Below, piece after piece: positions 16,536 to 25,063 of a DNA stretch of 64,000 nucleotides; position 1 is the first letter of the stretch, and each line of letters begins with the position of its first letter. A program made the position numbers and the translations under genes. The stretch is taken from contig CAYUCC010000013.1 of the NCBI GenBank assembly GCA_964443225.1, forward strand, positions 26,052 through 90,051, in the 5' to 3' direction. The notes beneath the pieces were generated by a model. That model had not been told where the DNA came from. It saw nothing but the letters and a program-made list of their open reading frames with translations, and ran no database searches. Source of the stretch: SSC4 sp964443225. Its GTDB lineage: Bacteria > Chloroflexota > Anaerolineae > SSC4 > Amarolineaceae.

Positions 16536-18278
16536 ATGAGGTTGATTGCCGACGAGCTCCGCGAACTGATCCGGGCCGCTGTGGCGGCCGCCCAACAGGC
16601 CGGCGAGCTGCCCGCCTTCTCCGTGCCCGACGTCACCGTGGAACGCCCCAAGCGGGCGGACCAGGGCGATTGGGCGACGCCCCTGGCGCTGCAGTCGGTG
16701 CGCGCCGTCAATGAGGCGCGGGCCGCCGACAATCTGCCCAAACTGGCGCCCGTGCAGATTGCCCACATCATCGCCCGCCAGATCATGGCGCTGTCACCGC
16801 CCCAATTGGCGCGTGCCGAGGCGGCCCCCCCAGGGTTTGTCAACTTGACCCTGTCCCACCGCTGGCTGGTCGGCCAGGTCGCAGCGATCCGAGCCGCGGG
16901 GGAGGCCTGGGCAACCCTGACCCTTGGCGCCAACCAGCCTTTGCAGGTCGAGTACGTCAGTGCCAACCCAACGGGACCCGTACACTTCGGCACGGCACGT
17001 AATGCCGTGTTTGGTGATACGCTGGCCAACGTGTTGGAGGCTGCCGGTTACGCTGTGCAGCGCGAGTTCTACATCAACGATGCGGGCAGCCAGATCCGGA
17101 ATTTTGGGGCTTCGCTGCTGGCGCGTTATGGCCAGGCCCTGGGCGAACCCCTGGAAGTGCCGGAAGGGGGCTACCAGGGCAGTTATCTGGCCGGCTGGGG
17201 ACAGGAGTTGGCCGAACGCCACGGTCGCGTCTTCCTGGAGATGCCGCGCGAAGAAGCCATCTCGGCGCTCACCCAAATTGCCCTGGAAATGGTCCTCGAC
17301 TCGGTGCGCACCGACCTGGCGCGGCTGAACGTGCACTTCGATAACTGGTTCTCCGAACAGTCGCTCTACACCAACGGCACGTTTGCCAGGGTCTTCGAGT
17401 TGTTGCAGAAAGCGGGCTTCACCTACGAACGCGATGGTGCTACCTGGTTTGTCGCCAGCCAGTTTCCGGGCAACGAAAAGGACGAAGTGATCATTCGCCG
17501 CACCGGCGATCCAACCTACCTGGCGTCCGACATGGCTTATCATTATGACAAGTTTGTGCGGCGCGGGTTTGCGCGGGTCGTCGACGTCTGGGCCATCGAC
17601 CACCAGGGCCACGTGGCGCGTATGCACGCCGTCATGCGGGCCTTTGGCCTCGACCCCAAACGTCTCGATATCGCCCTGTATGCCCTGGTCAAACTGAAGC
17701 GCGGGGGTGAAGAGGTCAAACTGTCCAAACGCGCGGGCGACATTGTCACGCTGGCCGAGGTCATCGACGAGGTGGGGGCCGACGCCGTGCGCTTCATGCT
17801 GCTGACCCGGGCCGCCGAAAGTGAGATGGAGTTCGATCTTCAGCTGGCCGCCGAGCAGAGCAACGAGAACCCGGTCTACTACATCCAGTATGCGCACGCC
17901 CGCATCCGCAGTATCCTGCGCCATGCCGCGGATGCGTATGCCGCCGCCGGCCTTGCCGTGGACAACCTGCTCACCGAGGATTCCGCCGGGCTCGAGCTGC
18001 TGCAGCATCCATCCGAGATGGCGCTGCTGCGCAAGATGCTGGAGCTGCCGGAGATTATCCAGCTGGGTGCGCAGTACCTGGCGCCCCACCATTTGACGCA
18101 CTACGCCGTGGAGCTGGCGGGTGCATTTCACGGCTTCTATCGCGACTGCCGCGTCGTCTCGACGGAGCCGGAGCAGGTACCGCTCAGCCGTGCACGCATG
18201 CAGCTGGTGGATGCCTGTCGTTTGATCCTGGCGCGAACCCTGCATCTGATGGGGATGTCGGCGCCAGAACAGATGTAA
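16536..18278 (+). CDS. argS: Arginyl-tRNA synthetase
   Basis: A 580-residue class I synthetase that charges tRNA-Arg. The HIGH signature appears in the divergent but family-typical form SANPTGPVHFGTARNAVFGD (His-Phe-Gly-Thr); KMSK is KLSKRAGD, as in many ArgS. An N-terminal Add-1-like domain (first 115 residues) and a C-terminal helical anticodon-binding domain (from about residue 450, EMALLRKMLELPEII through HGFYRDCRV) complete the usual architecture and length. It follows polA closely and is probably co-transcribed with it. Confidence 0.96.
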   Translation: MRLIADELRELIRAAVAAAQQAGELPAFSVPDVTVERPKRADQGDWATPLALQSVRAVNEARAADNLPKLAPVQIAHIIARQIMALSPPQLARAEAAPPGFVNLTLSHRWLVGQVAAIRAAGEAWATLTLGANQPLQVEYVSANPTGPVHFGTARNAVFGDTLANVLEAAGYAVQREFYINDAGSQIRNFGASLLARYGQALGEPLEVPEGGYQGSYLAGWGQELAERHGRVFLEMPREEAISALTQIALEMVLDSVRTDLARLNVHFDNWFSEQSLYTNGTFARVFELLQKAGFTYERDGATWFVASQFPGNEKDEVIIRRTGDPTYLASDMAYHYDKFVRRGFARVVDVWAIDHQGHVARMHAVMRAFGLDPKRLDIALYALVKLKRGGEEVKLSKRAGDIVTLAEVIDEVGADAVRFMLLTRAAESEMEFDLQLAAEQSNENPVYYIQYAHARIRSILRHAADAYAAAGLAVDNLLTEDSAGLELLQHPSEMALLRKMLELPEIIQLGAQYLAPHHLTHYAVELAGAFHGFYRDCRVVSTEPEQVPLSRARMQLVDACRLILARTLHLMGMSAPEQM

Positions 18279-18376
18279 CGGCCGGTCCTATCCAGAAAGT
18301 CATCCATTCCGGTCGAAAACCAGATCCCGTGCACCGGTTTGTGATAGAGTCCGGCGTAAAACGCTCGAGGTAATTC

Positions 18377-19978
18377 GTGGATACATTAAAAAGCGCTCAG
18401 CCGCGGGTGCTGGTCGCCGATCCAACGGCACCCGTGGGTCTCGATATGCTGCGAAAACACGGGCTGCAGGTCGATGTGCAAACCGGCCTGAGCCCGCAGG
18501 CATTGATCGAGACGATCCCCGCGTACGATGCCCTGATCGTACGCAGTGAGAGCAAAGTGACCGCCGAAGTGCTGGCTGCGGGCAGCCAGCTGAAGGTGGT
18601 GGCGCGCGCCGGCGTCGGGGTCGATAATATCAACCTGGACGCCGCCACGCAGCTCGGCATCATGGTGGTCAACGCACCGGGCGGCAATACGATTTCGGCC
18701 GCCGAACACACCCTCGCCATGCTGCTGGCGTTGGCGCGGCACATTCCGCAGGCGCACCAATCGCTGCACGCCGGGGAGTGGAAACGCAGTCGCTTCATGG
18801 GGGTCGAGGTGCGCGGCAAAACGCTGGGCTGTCTCGGATTGGGACGGATTGGCAGCGAGGTGGCCCACCGCGCCCAGGGTTTGGACATGCAGGTTATCGC
18901 CTACGACCCGTACATCTCCGCCGAATACGCCGGCCATCTGCACGTGGACCTCGCCTCACTCGATACCGTGCTGCGCACAGCCGATTTCATCACCGTCCAC
19001 CTGCCCAAAACCGAGGAGACGGCGGGACTGCTCGACGCTGAGACGCTCGCACTGACCAAACCCGGTGTGCGGATCATCAACTGTGCGCGCGGCGGCATCA
19101 TCAACGAGGAAGCATTACTTGCGGCTGTGGAGAGCGGGCACGTGGCGGGCGCCGCCCTCGACGTGTTCAACCAGGAGCCGCTGGCAGCCGATCATCCCCT
19201 CCTGGCCCACCCGCGCATCATCGTCACACCGCACATCGCCGGATCGACGGTCGAGGCGCAGGACCAGGTGGCCATCGACATCGCCGAACAGGTCATCGAC
19301 GTGTTGGCGGGCCGGCCGGCGCGTTATGCGGTCAATGCCCCGCTGCTGGCACCACACGACCTGCCCTTCCTGACGCCGTACATCGACCTGGGCGAGCGCC
19401 TGGGCCGGCTGGCGGTGCAGTTGGGCGGATTGAATCTCAAAGCGGTCGATATTACCTACAGCGGTACCCTGGTCGGACACGACCTGTCGTCGGTGACGGC
19501 GGGCGTCATCAAGGGCATGCTGCAGCGCGTGATCGATACACGCGTCAATTTGATCAACGCCGCGCGCCTGGCTGGGCAGCGTGGGCTGTTGATCAGCGAA
19601 CGCAAGACACACAAGACGTCGCAGTACGAGACGCTAATCACGGTCGAGGTGGTCAACGGTGACGGACCGCGCAACGTCAGCGGTGCGCTGGTGCAGGGTG
19701 AACCGCACATTGTCGGCCTGGATGACATCTGGGTCGATTTTCCGGCGCACGGGCACGTGCTGCTCACGCGCCATCACGACCGGCCGGGCATCATCGGCCG
19801 CATCGGTACGCTGCTGGGCAACGCCGACATCAACATCTCGTTCATGCACGTCGGGCGCCATTCACCGCGCGGCGAGGCCATCATGGTCGTTGGCGTGGAT
19901 GAGCCGATACCCGAAGCGCTCTACGATTCGATCAAGGATTCATCGCACACCTACTGGGTGCAGGCGGTGACGCTGTAG
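18377..19978 (+). CDS. serA: D-3-phosphoglycerate dehydrogenase
   Basis: A 533-residue long-form PGDH, the first step of serine synthesis (3-phosphoglycerate to phosphohydroxypyruvate, NAD+). The start is GTG at 18377, with GAGG 6 nt upstream. LGCLGLGRIGSEVA is the NAD-binding loop; NCARGGIINEEALL carries the catalytic arginine region and TPHIAGSTVEAQ the histidine. A regulatory ASB domain and a C-terminal ACT domain (HHDRPGIIGRIGTLLGNADINISFMHVGR) suggest serine feedback. It has its own 98-bp upstream gap after argS. Confidence 0.96.
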   Translation: MDTLKSAQPRVLVADPTAPVGLDMLRKHGLQVDVQTGLSPQALIETIPAYDALIVRSESKVTAEVLAAGSQLKVVARAGVGVDNINLDAATQLGIMVVNAPGGNTISAAEHTLAMLLALARHIPQAHQSLHAGEWKRSRFMGVEVRGKTLGCLGLGRIGSEVAHRAQGLDMQVIAYDPYISAEYAGHLHVDLASLDTVLRTADFITVHLPKTEETAGLLDAETLALTKPGVRIINCARGGIINEEALLAAVESGHVAGAALDVFNQEPLAADHPLLAHPRIIVTPHIAGSTVEAQDQVAIDIAEQVIDVLAGRPARYAVNAPLLAPHDLPFLTPYIDLGERLGRLAVQLGGLNLKAVDITYSGTLVGHDLSSVTAGVIKGMLQRVIDTRVNLINAARLAGQRGLLISERKTHKTSQYETLITVEVVNGDGPRNVSGALVQGEPHIVGLDDIWVDFPAHGHVLLTRHHDRPGIIGRIGTLLGNADINISFMHVGRHSPRGEAIMVVGVDEPIPEALYDSIKDSSHTYWVQAVTL

Positions 19979-20010
19979 AGGCTACTTCAGCGCACACGGC
20001 TGGGACCAAC

Positions 20011-20328
20011 ATGGGCAAACTCGTCTATTCAACCGACCCCGAACCACCGCCGGAAAAACCGGCACCCGCACCATCCAAACCGCCGCGCCAGCAGACGGCG
20101 GTGGTGTCGCGCGACCGTAAACGGCGGCGCGGCAAAACGGTCACGGTGGTTGCCGGCCTGCAGCATAACCCCGATACGCTGCGCGAGCTGCTCAAATCGC
20201 TGCAGAAATCGGTCGGTGCGGGCGGCACGGTGAAGGACGGCGAGATCGAAATCCAGGGTGATCACCGCGAGCGCGTGGGGCAGAAGCTGATCGAACTGGG
20301 ATACAAGGTGAAGTACAGTGGCGGTTGA
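20011..20328 (+). CDS. SUI1/YciH family translation factor-like protein
   Basis: A 105-residue protein: a Pro-rich N-terminus of about 35 residues, a basic stretch RDRKRRRGKTVTVVAGL, then the SUI1/eIF1 fold with GGTVKDGEIEIQGDHRERVGQKLIELGYKVKYSGG. Bacterial members (YciH) affect initiation fidelity, though their role is less clear than that of eIF1. It lies 32 bp after serA, and its last 11 bp overlap the GTG start of the SH3 lipoprotein gene. Confidence 0.9.
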   Translation: MGKLVYSTDPEPPPEKPAPAPSKPPRQQTAVVSRDRKRRRGKTVTVVAGLQHNPDTLRELLKSLQKSVGAGGTVKDGEIEIQGDHRERVGQKLIELGYKVKYSGG

Positions 20329-21070
20329 GGCAGACCGTTCCCGCCCACAGCGGATACGACGCCCCGTGCGCGGCCTGTGGCTGCTGCTGTTCGTGCTGCC
20401 GGCACTTGCCTGCGGACGGTTCGAGCCACAGCCTACACCCGCTGTCCCCTCAGCCACGGTGGCACCCACCACGACCCCGACACGCGCCGCCACGGTGACC
20501 CCAACCGTAACCCCCGTGCGGGAGGTCATCACCGAGCCCACCGCCACCTTTACCGCAACCCCCGTGCCGGGCGAAACCTTGACGATCGGCCAGCCAGCCC
20601 GTATCGTCGCCCCACAGGGTGTCAACATCCGCAGCGAGCCGCAGACCGGGGCGCGGCGGTTGGGACGATTTGGCACCGGTATCAAAGTGACGGTACAGGA
20701 TGGCCCGGTCGAAGCCGGTGGTTACCGCTGGTGGAAAGTGGTCGACAGCGCCGGCACCGCAGGCTGGATCGCCGACGGGGACGGCCAGACCACCTGGCTG
20801 ACGCCGAATGTCGGCGAGCCAAGGCCGGTCGATCGGGCCGTACAGCCGGCCGACAAGATCGTGGTGACCCTCACCGGTGTGGCGCTGCGCGCTTTCCCCG
20901 GCACCGGCACGACGCTGCTGCGCGAGATGCCGCGCGGTGTGCAGCTCACCCTGGTCGAAGCACCGGTCGATGCCGATGGTCTGCGCTGGTGGCACGTGCG
21001 CAACGACACCTACGATGGCTGGGCGGCGGAACGGTCGAGCCGCGAGCGGCTGTTGGCGCCGCTGGAGTAA
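20318..21070 (+). CDS. SH3-domain lipoprotein
   Basis: A 250-residue exported protein starting at GTG 20318, overlapping the preceding gene by 11 bp. A lipoprotein signal ends in LPALAC (Cys near residue 28). A Thr/Pro-rich spacer runs to about residue 85. Two bacterial SH3 (SH3b) domains follow: GVNIRSEPQTGARRLGRFGTG ... RWWKVVDSAGTAGWIA, and VALRAFPGTGTTLLREMPRG ... RWWHVRNDTYDGWAAE. Such domains bind cell-wall or surface polymers. No catalytic domain is present. The 3' end abuts a tandem palindromic repeat. Confidence 0.85.
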   Translation: MAVEADRSRPQRIRRPVRGLWLLLFVLPALACGRFEPQPTPAVPSATVAPTTTPTRAATVTPTVTPVREVITEPTATFTATPVPGETLTIGQPARIVAPQGVNIRSEPQTGARRLGRFGTGIKVTVQDGPVEAGGYRWWKVVDSAGTAGWIADGDGQTTWLTPNVGEPRPVDRAVQPADKIVVTLTGVALRAFPGTGTTLLREMPRGVQLTLVEAPVDADGLRWWHVRNDTYDGWAAERSSRERLLAPLE

Positions 21071-21072
21071 GG

Positions 21073-21219
21073 AATCAACGTCCCCGGCACCGGCCTCAAG
21101 AATCCTGGTAATCACAAGGCCGTTTGGCCGGTGCCCGGGGACGTTCGCAATCAACGTCCCCGGCACCGGCCTCAAAAATCCTGGTAATCACAAGACCGTC
21201 TGGCCGGTGCCGGGGACGT
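21073..21219. repeat. Two tandem copies of a ~70-bp palindromic unit between convergent genes
   Basis: The units at 21073-21144 and 21149-21219 are near-identical direct repeats. Each has 18-bp arms (ACGTCCCCGGCACCGGCC and its complement) around a 30-bp centre containing AATCCTGGTAATCACAAG. The second copy is a perfect palindrome in its arms; the first has one extra C. The block ends one base before the stop of the HD gene. It may fold into two strong hairpins and stop transcription from both sides, but there is no T-tract. Confidence 0.85.
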
Positions 21220-21807
21220 CTACGCCAGCCGGCCGTCCAACCCCAGGTCGCCCGCAATGCCCTGCAGCGCGGTCAGCACGAAGCCGATGTGCTCGTCCAG
21301 CGGCTCACCCAGGTCCGCCGTGTAGTGCTCGATCTCCTTACGGTCGATCGCCGCGGCAAACGCTTTGTCCTTCCACTTTTTTTTGACCGACTGCACGGTG
21401 ACGTCGCGCAGGTCCTTACTGGGGCGGACGTAACCGACCGCCATGATCAAACCCGTCAGTTCATCGACCGCCATCAGGGTCTTATCCAGGCGTGAGACGC
21501 GCGGGATGCCCAGGTACTCAGCATGCCCCTCGACGGCATGGATCAGTTCGGGCGGCCAGTCGAGTTGGCGAAAGAGTGCCAGCTCGGTGCGCGGGTGGCC
21601 AGCCACGGGGTCATCCATGTCGGGGTGTTTCTCGAAGTCCATGTCGTGGACGAGGCCAGTGATGCCCCACAGGGCTTCGTCTTCACCGTAACGCACCGCA
21701 TAGGCGCGCATGGCTGCCTCGACGGCCAGCATGTGTTTGCGCAGGCTGTCCGATTCGACCCACTGGCACAGCAGGTTCCACGCGTCGTCGCGCGTCGGTA
21801 GTGGCAT
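21220..21807 (-). CDS. HD-domain phosphohydrolase
   Basis: A 195-residue soluble protein of the HD superfamily. The first metal histidine is in SLRKHMLAVEAAM, the HD doublet is in LVHDMDFEKHPD, and further histidines are in VEGHAEYLG; ALMAVDELTGLI-like sequence supplies the final aspartate (LMAVDELTGL). Family members hydrolyse nucleotides or phosphate esters. It is the last gene of the importer/glycosidase operon, 17 bp after the glycosidase gene. Confidence 0.85.
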   Translation of the reverse strand: MPLPTRDDAWNLLCQWVESDSLRKHMLAVEAAMRAYAVRYGEDEALWGITGLVHDMDFEKHPDMDDPVAGHPRTELALFRQLDWPPELIHAVEGHAEYLGIPRVSRLDKTLMAVDELTGLIMAVGYVRPSKDLRDVTVQSVKKKWKDKAFAAAIDRKEIEHYTADLGEPLDEHIGFVLTALQGIAGDLGLDGRLA

Positions 21808-21824
21808 AAGTTTGTCCTTTCACT

Positions 21825-23072
21825 TCAGCCCAGCGCATCGAAAAGTGGCAACCGCCGCTGGTGCAGCGCCTCATAGGCATACAGGTACATGCCGGCGGAC
21901 CAGGCCTGGAACGGGTAGCCCATGGGGTTACCCGTCTGGCCATGCATCCACTCGTTGAATTCCCACGGTTCGTAAACGCCGCGCTGATTGGCTTCGGCCA
22001 GATCGTACAACAGCCGCGCAGCATCGTCGGTCCATCCCAGTTTGACCAGCGCGGCGACGTGGAAACCGCCGATGAAGGGCCAGATACCGCCGTTGTGGTA
22101 CTGGTGTGGCAGGTTCAGATTGCGGCTGCGGAAATACTCGCGCCATTCGGGCTGCCCCGGGTAGATCACCGGGTGGATCGCCTTACTCGGGTAGGGACGG
22201 CCTGCACCCACCTGGTACAGGTGACGCAGGATCATCTCGCCGCGTTCGCGGTCGGCCACACCGGTCAGTACGGCGAGCAGGTTGCCCAATACGTCGCAGT
22301 AGTCGCCGAACTCGCGAAAGGCGACCCACGGCAGGTAATAGGGCCGGCTCGAGATCGTGCCGACGTTGTGGTACAGCATGTACCACTCCAGGCGCATGGC
22401 CTGCAGCTTTGCCAGCTGCTTCGCCCACTCGTCTGCTTCCCAGCAGCGGTTGACCCACAGCAGCAGGTTGAGGCGCTCGTGCACGCCCGCAGCCAGCTGG
22501 GTCGAGGTGCCCGGTTCGCGGTCACACACCTGGGCCATGATGCCGACGGCACGCAAACACGCAAAGTAGAGCACGTTGTCGTAGAGCACGTTGTAGCGCA
22601 CCGACAGCAGGTCCATCCAGTCCCCCGCCTCCGGCACCTCCAACAGTCCACACTCGTTCATGTCCTGGTAACGCAGCCACAACAGGGCACGATCGATCCG
22701 GTCGTAATTGGCTGCCAGGTGCGCCGCGTCAGCCGACAACAGGTAGTGGTAGTAGTGACCCAGGATGAACCACAGGTTGGCGTCTGTGGCGCCGGCGTTT
22801 TCGGTCGCCACGCGGTGGCTTGCCACGTCGACGTTGAGTGGAATCAGCCCCAGGTCGGACTGGTACGCACCCAGGGTATCGAGCGAGGCGCGCAGCGCGG
22901 GCAGAAAGAGGCCCGGCTCGGCCCAGGCCGCCCCCAGCGCCGTGATGACGCTGTCGCGCGCCCAGACGTGCGGATAGCCCCGTTCGAGCCCCGACGCCTT
23001 GAAACCAATGGGAGAGCTGCACCTTTGGAGGACTTCGACCGCCCGTGCACGGGCTTCAGCTGTCAGGTCCAT
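21825..23072 (-). CDS. GH100-like (alpha/alpha)6-barrel glycosidase
   Basis: A 415-residue intracellular protein with the toroid signature of neutral/alkaline invertases and glycogen-debranching-like enzymes: YPHVWARDSVITAL near the N-terminus, EAGDWMDLLSVRYNVLYDN in the middle (candidate catalytic Asp), and LPHQYHNGGIWPFIGGFHVAALVKLG, the hallmark substrate-binding strand. There is no signal peptide. The 20-bp distance to the importer permease gene implies that imported oligosaccharide is its substrate. GH100 versus a GH63/GH15-like family cannot be settled by eye. Confidence 0.75.
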   Translation of the reverse strand: MDLTAEARARAVEVLQRCSSPIGFKASGLERGYPHVWARDSVITALGAAWAEPGLFLPALRASLDTLGAYQSDLGLIPLNVDVASHRVATENAGATDANLWFILGHYYHYLLSADAAHLAANYDRIDRALLWLRYQDMNECGLLEVPEAGDWMDLLSVRYNVLYDNVLYFACLRAVGIMAQVCDREPGTSTQLAAGVHERLNLLLWVNRCWEADEWAKQLAKLQAMRLEWYMLYHNVGTISSRPYYLPWVAFREFGDYCDVLGNLLAVLTGVADRERGEMILRHLYQVGAGRPYPSKAIHPVIYPGQPEWREYFRSRNLNLPHQYHNGGIWPFIGGFHVAALVKLGWTDDAARLLYDLAEANQRGVYEPWEFNEWMHGQTGNPMGYPFQAWSAGMYLYAYEALHQRRLPLFDALG

Positions 23073-23092
23073 CTCATTGCCTCGCAGTCAAT

Positions 23093-24073
23093 TCAAATAC
23101 TCTGTGGGTCGAACGCATCACGCAGGCCGTCGCCCACGAACGAAAACGCCAGCACCATCGCCATCAGGGCGGCGCTGGGAACCAGCACCTGCAGCCAGTT
23201 CGTTTCCAGGTACGGAATCGCCTGCACGATCATGCCGCCGATGCTTGGATCGGGCGGCTGAATGCCCAGGCCCAACAGGCTGAGCACCGCCTCCCCAACC
23301 ACCACCCCCGCCACATCGAGCGTCGCGGTGACGATGATCATGCCAAGCACGTTGGGCAGCAGGTGACGTACGATGATGGAACGCTCACGATTACCGATCA
23401 CACGCGCTGCGGTAACGAACTCCTGCTCGCGCAAGACGAGCGTGAGGCTGCGCACCGTGCGCGCCATCAACGGCCAGCTCACCAGGCTCAGGGCGGCGGT
23501 CACCAGCAGGAGGCGGCCCATACCGCCAAAGGCCTGCGTCACCGCCTGCCCAAAGACGCCCGCCACCAGGATTGCCAGCAGCAGACCCGGAAATGCAAAC
23601 AGCATGTCCGCCAGGCGGCTCAGAACCTGGTCCACCCAACCGCCAAAATGACCGGCCACCAGACCAAAGGTGGCACCCAGGGTAATCGTCAGTGATTCCA
23701 CGAACAGGGCCACCGTCAGCGAAACGGCCAGGCCGCGCATCAGGCGTGCCAGGGTATCGCGCCCCAGGTTATCGGTGCCGAGCGGGTGCGCCAGCGTGGG
23801 CCAACCGTTGATCGCATCATAATCCTGGTCGATCGGGCTGGCCCGCCAGAGCAATGGACCAGCCAGGGCCGTGAGCATCAACAGGATGATCACCGCCAGA
23901 CCCACCACGGCAGCACGGTTGGTAGCAAACCGGTGCCAAAACCCACGCTTGCGCCGCGCAGCAGCGCGCATGGAGTCGGCACTGATCGTCTGTGCACGCG
24001 CCAGCTCGGCGGGCGTGGTCCCGTCCGACCAGTCTTGCGGTGGACTGGACGGCGATATGCCCGTGTCGTTCAC
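23093..24073 (-). CDS. Peptide/oligosaccharide ABC permease, DppC type
   Basis: A 326-residue inner-membrane protein with about six transmembrane helices. It has the OppC N-terminal cytoplasmic segment and the family strand HPLGTDNLGRDTLARLMRGL; the coupling-helix region is REQEFVTAARVIGNRERSIIVRHLLPN. Its ATG overlaps the stop of the DppB-like gene (ATGA). No DppD/DppF ATPase is encoded nearby, so the ATPases must come from elsewhere in the genome. Confidence 0.92.
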   Translation of the reverse strand: MNDTGISPSSPPQDWSDGTTPAELARAQTISADSMRAAARRKRGFWHRFATNRAAVVGLAVIILLMLTALAGPLLWRASPIDQDYDAINGWPTLAHPLGTDNLGRDTLARLMRGLAVSLTVALFVESLTITLGATFGLVAGHFGGWVDQVLSRLADMLFAFPGLLLAILVAGVFGQAVTQAFGGMGRLLLVTAALSLVSWPLMARTVRSLTLVLREQEFVTAARVIGNRERSIIVRHLLPNVLGMIIVTATLDVAGVVVGEAVLSLLGLGIQPPDPSIGGMIVQAIPYLETNWLQVLVPSAALMAMVLAFSFVGDGLRDAFDPQSI

Positions 24074-25050
24074 GCAACACGTACCCGCGGGTCGAGGACA
24101 AGGTACGCCAGGTCGGTGATCAGGTTCATGACCACGACCGCCGCCGCCAGTACTACCGTCGTGCCCAACAGCACCGGGTAATCGCGCTGGCCGACCGCCT
24201 GGATGGCCAGGAAGCCGATGCCGGGAATGGCAAACAGGGTCTCGACCACAAAAGCCCCGGTGACCAGGAAGGCCAGGCTGGGGCCCAACACCGTGACAAC
24301 CGGCAGGACGGCGTTGCGAAAGGCGTGCCGCCAGGTTACCTGCTGCGGCGAGAGACCTTTGGCGACCGCCGTCCGCACGTAGTCGCGTCGCAGCACCTCG
24401 AGCATCGACGCGCGCGTGAGCCGCGCCAGGTTACCGGTGGTCGCGGCTGCCAGCACCGCCACGGGCAGCACCCAGTGCGCGGGCGTACCCCAGCCCGCCA
24501 CCGGCAGGTAGGGCAGACCGGCGCGAAACAGGAAGGTATCCGCGGCGCGCAAAACGGGGATCATCACAAAGGTTGGCACCGCATAGAGGGCGAGCATGAA
24601 GACAAGGATCGTCCGGTCGGTCCAGGTGTTCTGTTTGAGTGCGGCGAGGACGCCGGCGGGTATGCCGATCAGGACGCTGATCGCCAGGGCAACCCCGCCC
24701 AGCGCAATCGACACCCCCAACCCGTTGCGCAGCAGGTCGATCACCGGCCGGCCCGGATAGCGGTAGGACAGGCCCAGGTTGCCCTGGACCAGCCCGCCGA
24801 GGTAGCTCAGATACTGCTCCCACCAGGGGCGATCGAGCCCATACTGCTGGAGCAGCTGCTGGTACGTGGCCGGATCGCGGCGCGAACCCATCATGACCAG
24901 GATGGGATCACCGGGTGCCAGGTATCCCACCAGGAATGTGATGAAGGTGATGCTGAGCAGCACAAAAATCAGGCTGATCAGCCGTCTGAAAACGATGTTG
25001 AGCACGGCCGTGTGATGGGCGCCGGGGATGCAGCGCAGTGGGCGCCGCAT
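24070..25050 (-). CDS. Peptide/oligosaccharide ABC permease, DppB type
   Basis: A membrane protein of up to 326 residues, with six helices and the DppB pattern: an N-terminal helix (VFRRLISLIFVLLSITFITFLV), a periplasmic PGDP motif (APGDPILVMMG) and the coupling loop RRDYVRTAVAKGLSPQQVTWRHAFRNAVLP. The first 15 residues are basic and unlike the family, so translation may instead begin at a GTG at 25005; neither site has a strong ribosome-binding sequence. It lies 13 bp after the binding-protein gene. Confidence 0.92.
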   Translation of the reverse strand: MRRPLRCIPGAHHTAVLNIVFRRLISLIFVLLSITFITFLVGYLAPGDPILVMMGSRRDPATYQQLLQQYGLDRPWWEQYLSYLGGLVQGNLGLSYRYPGRPVIDLLRNGLGVSIALGGVALAISVLIGIPAGVLAALKQNTWTDRTILVFMLALYAVPTFVMIPVLRAADTFLFRAGLPYLPVAGWGTPAHWVLPVAVLAAATTGNLARLTRASMLEVLRRDYVRTAVAKGLSPQQVTWRHAFRNAVLPVVTVLGPSLAFLVTGAFVVETLFAIPGIGFLAIQAVGQRDYPVLLGTTVVLAAAVVVMNLITDLAYLVLDPRVRVA

Positions 25051-25063
25051 CCCCAGGCGGGTT

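Noticed and set aside
21861..23261. Forward open frame of 466 codons opposite the GH100-like gene
   Set aside because: Antisense shadow; the reverse frame holds all family motifs and operon spacing.
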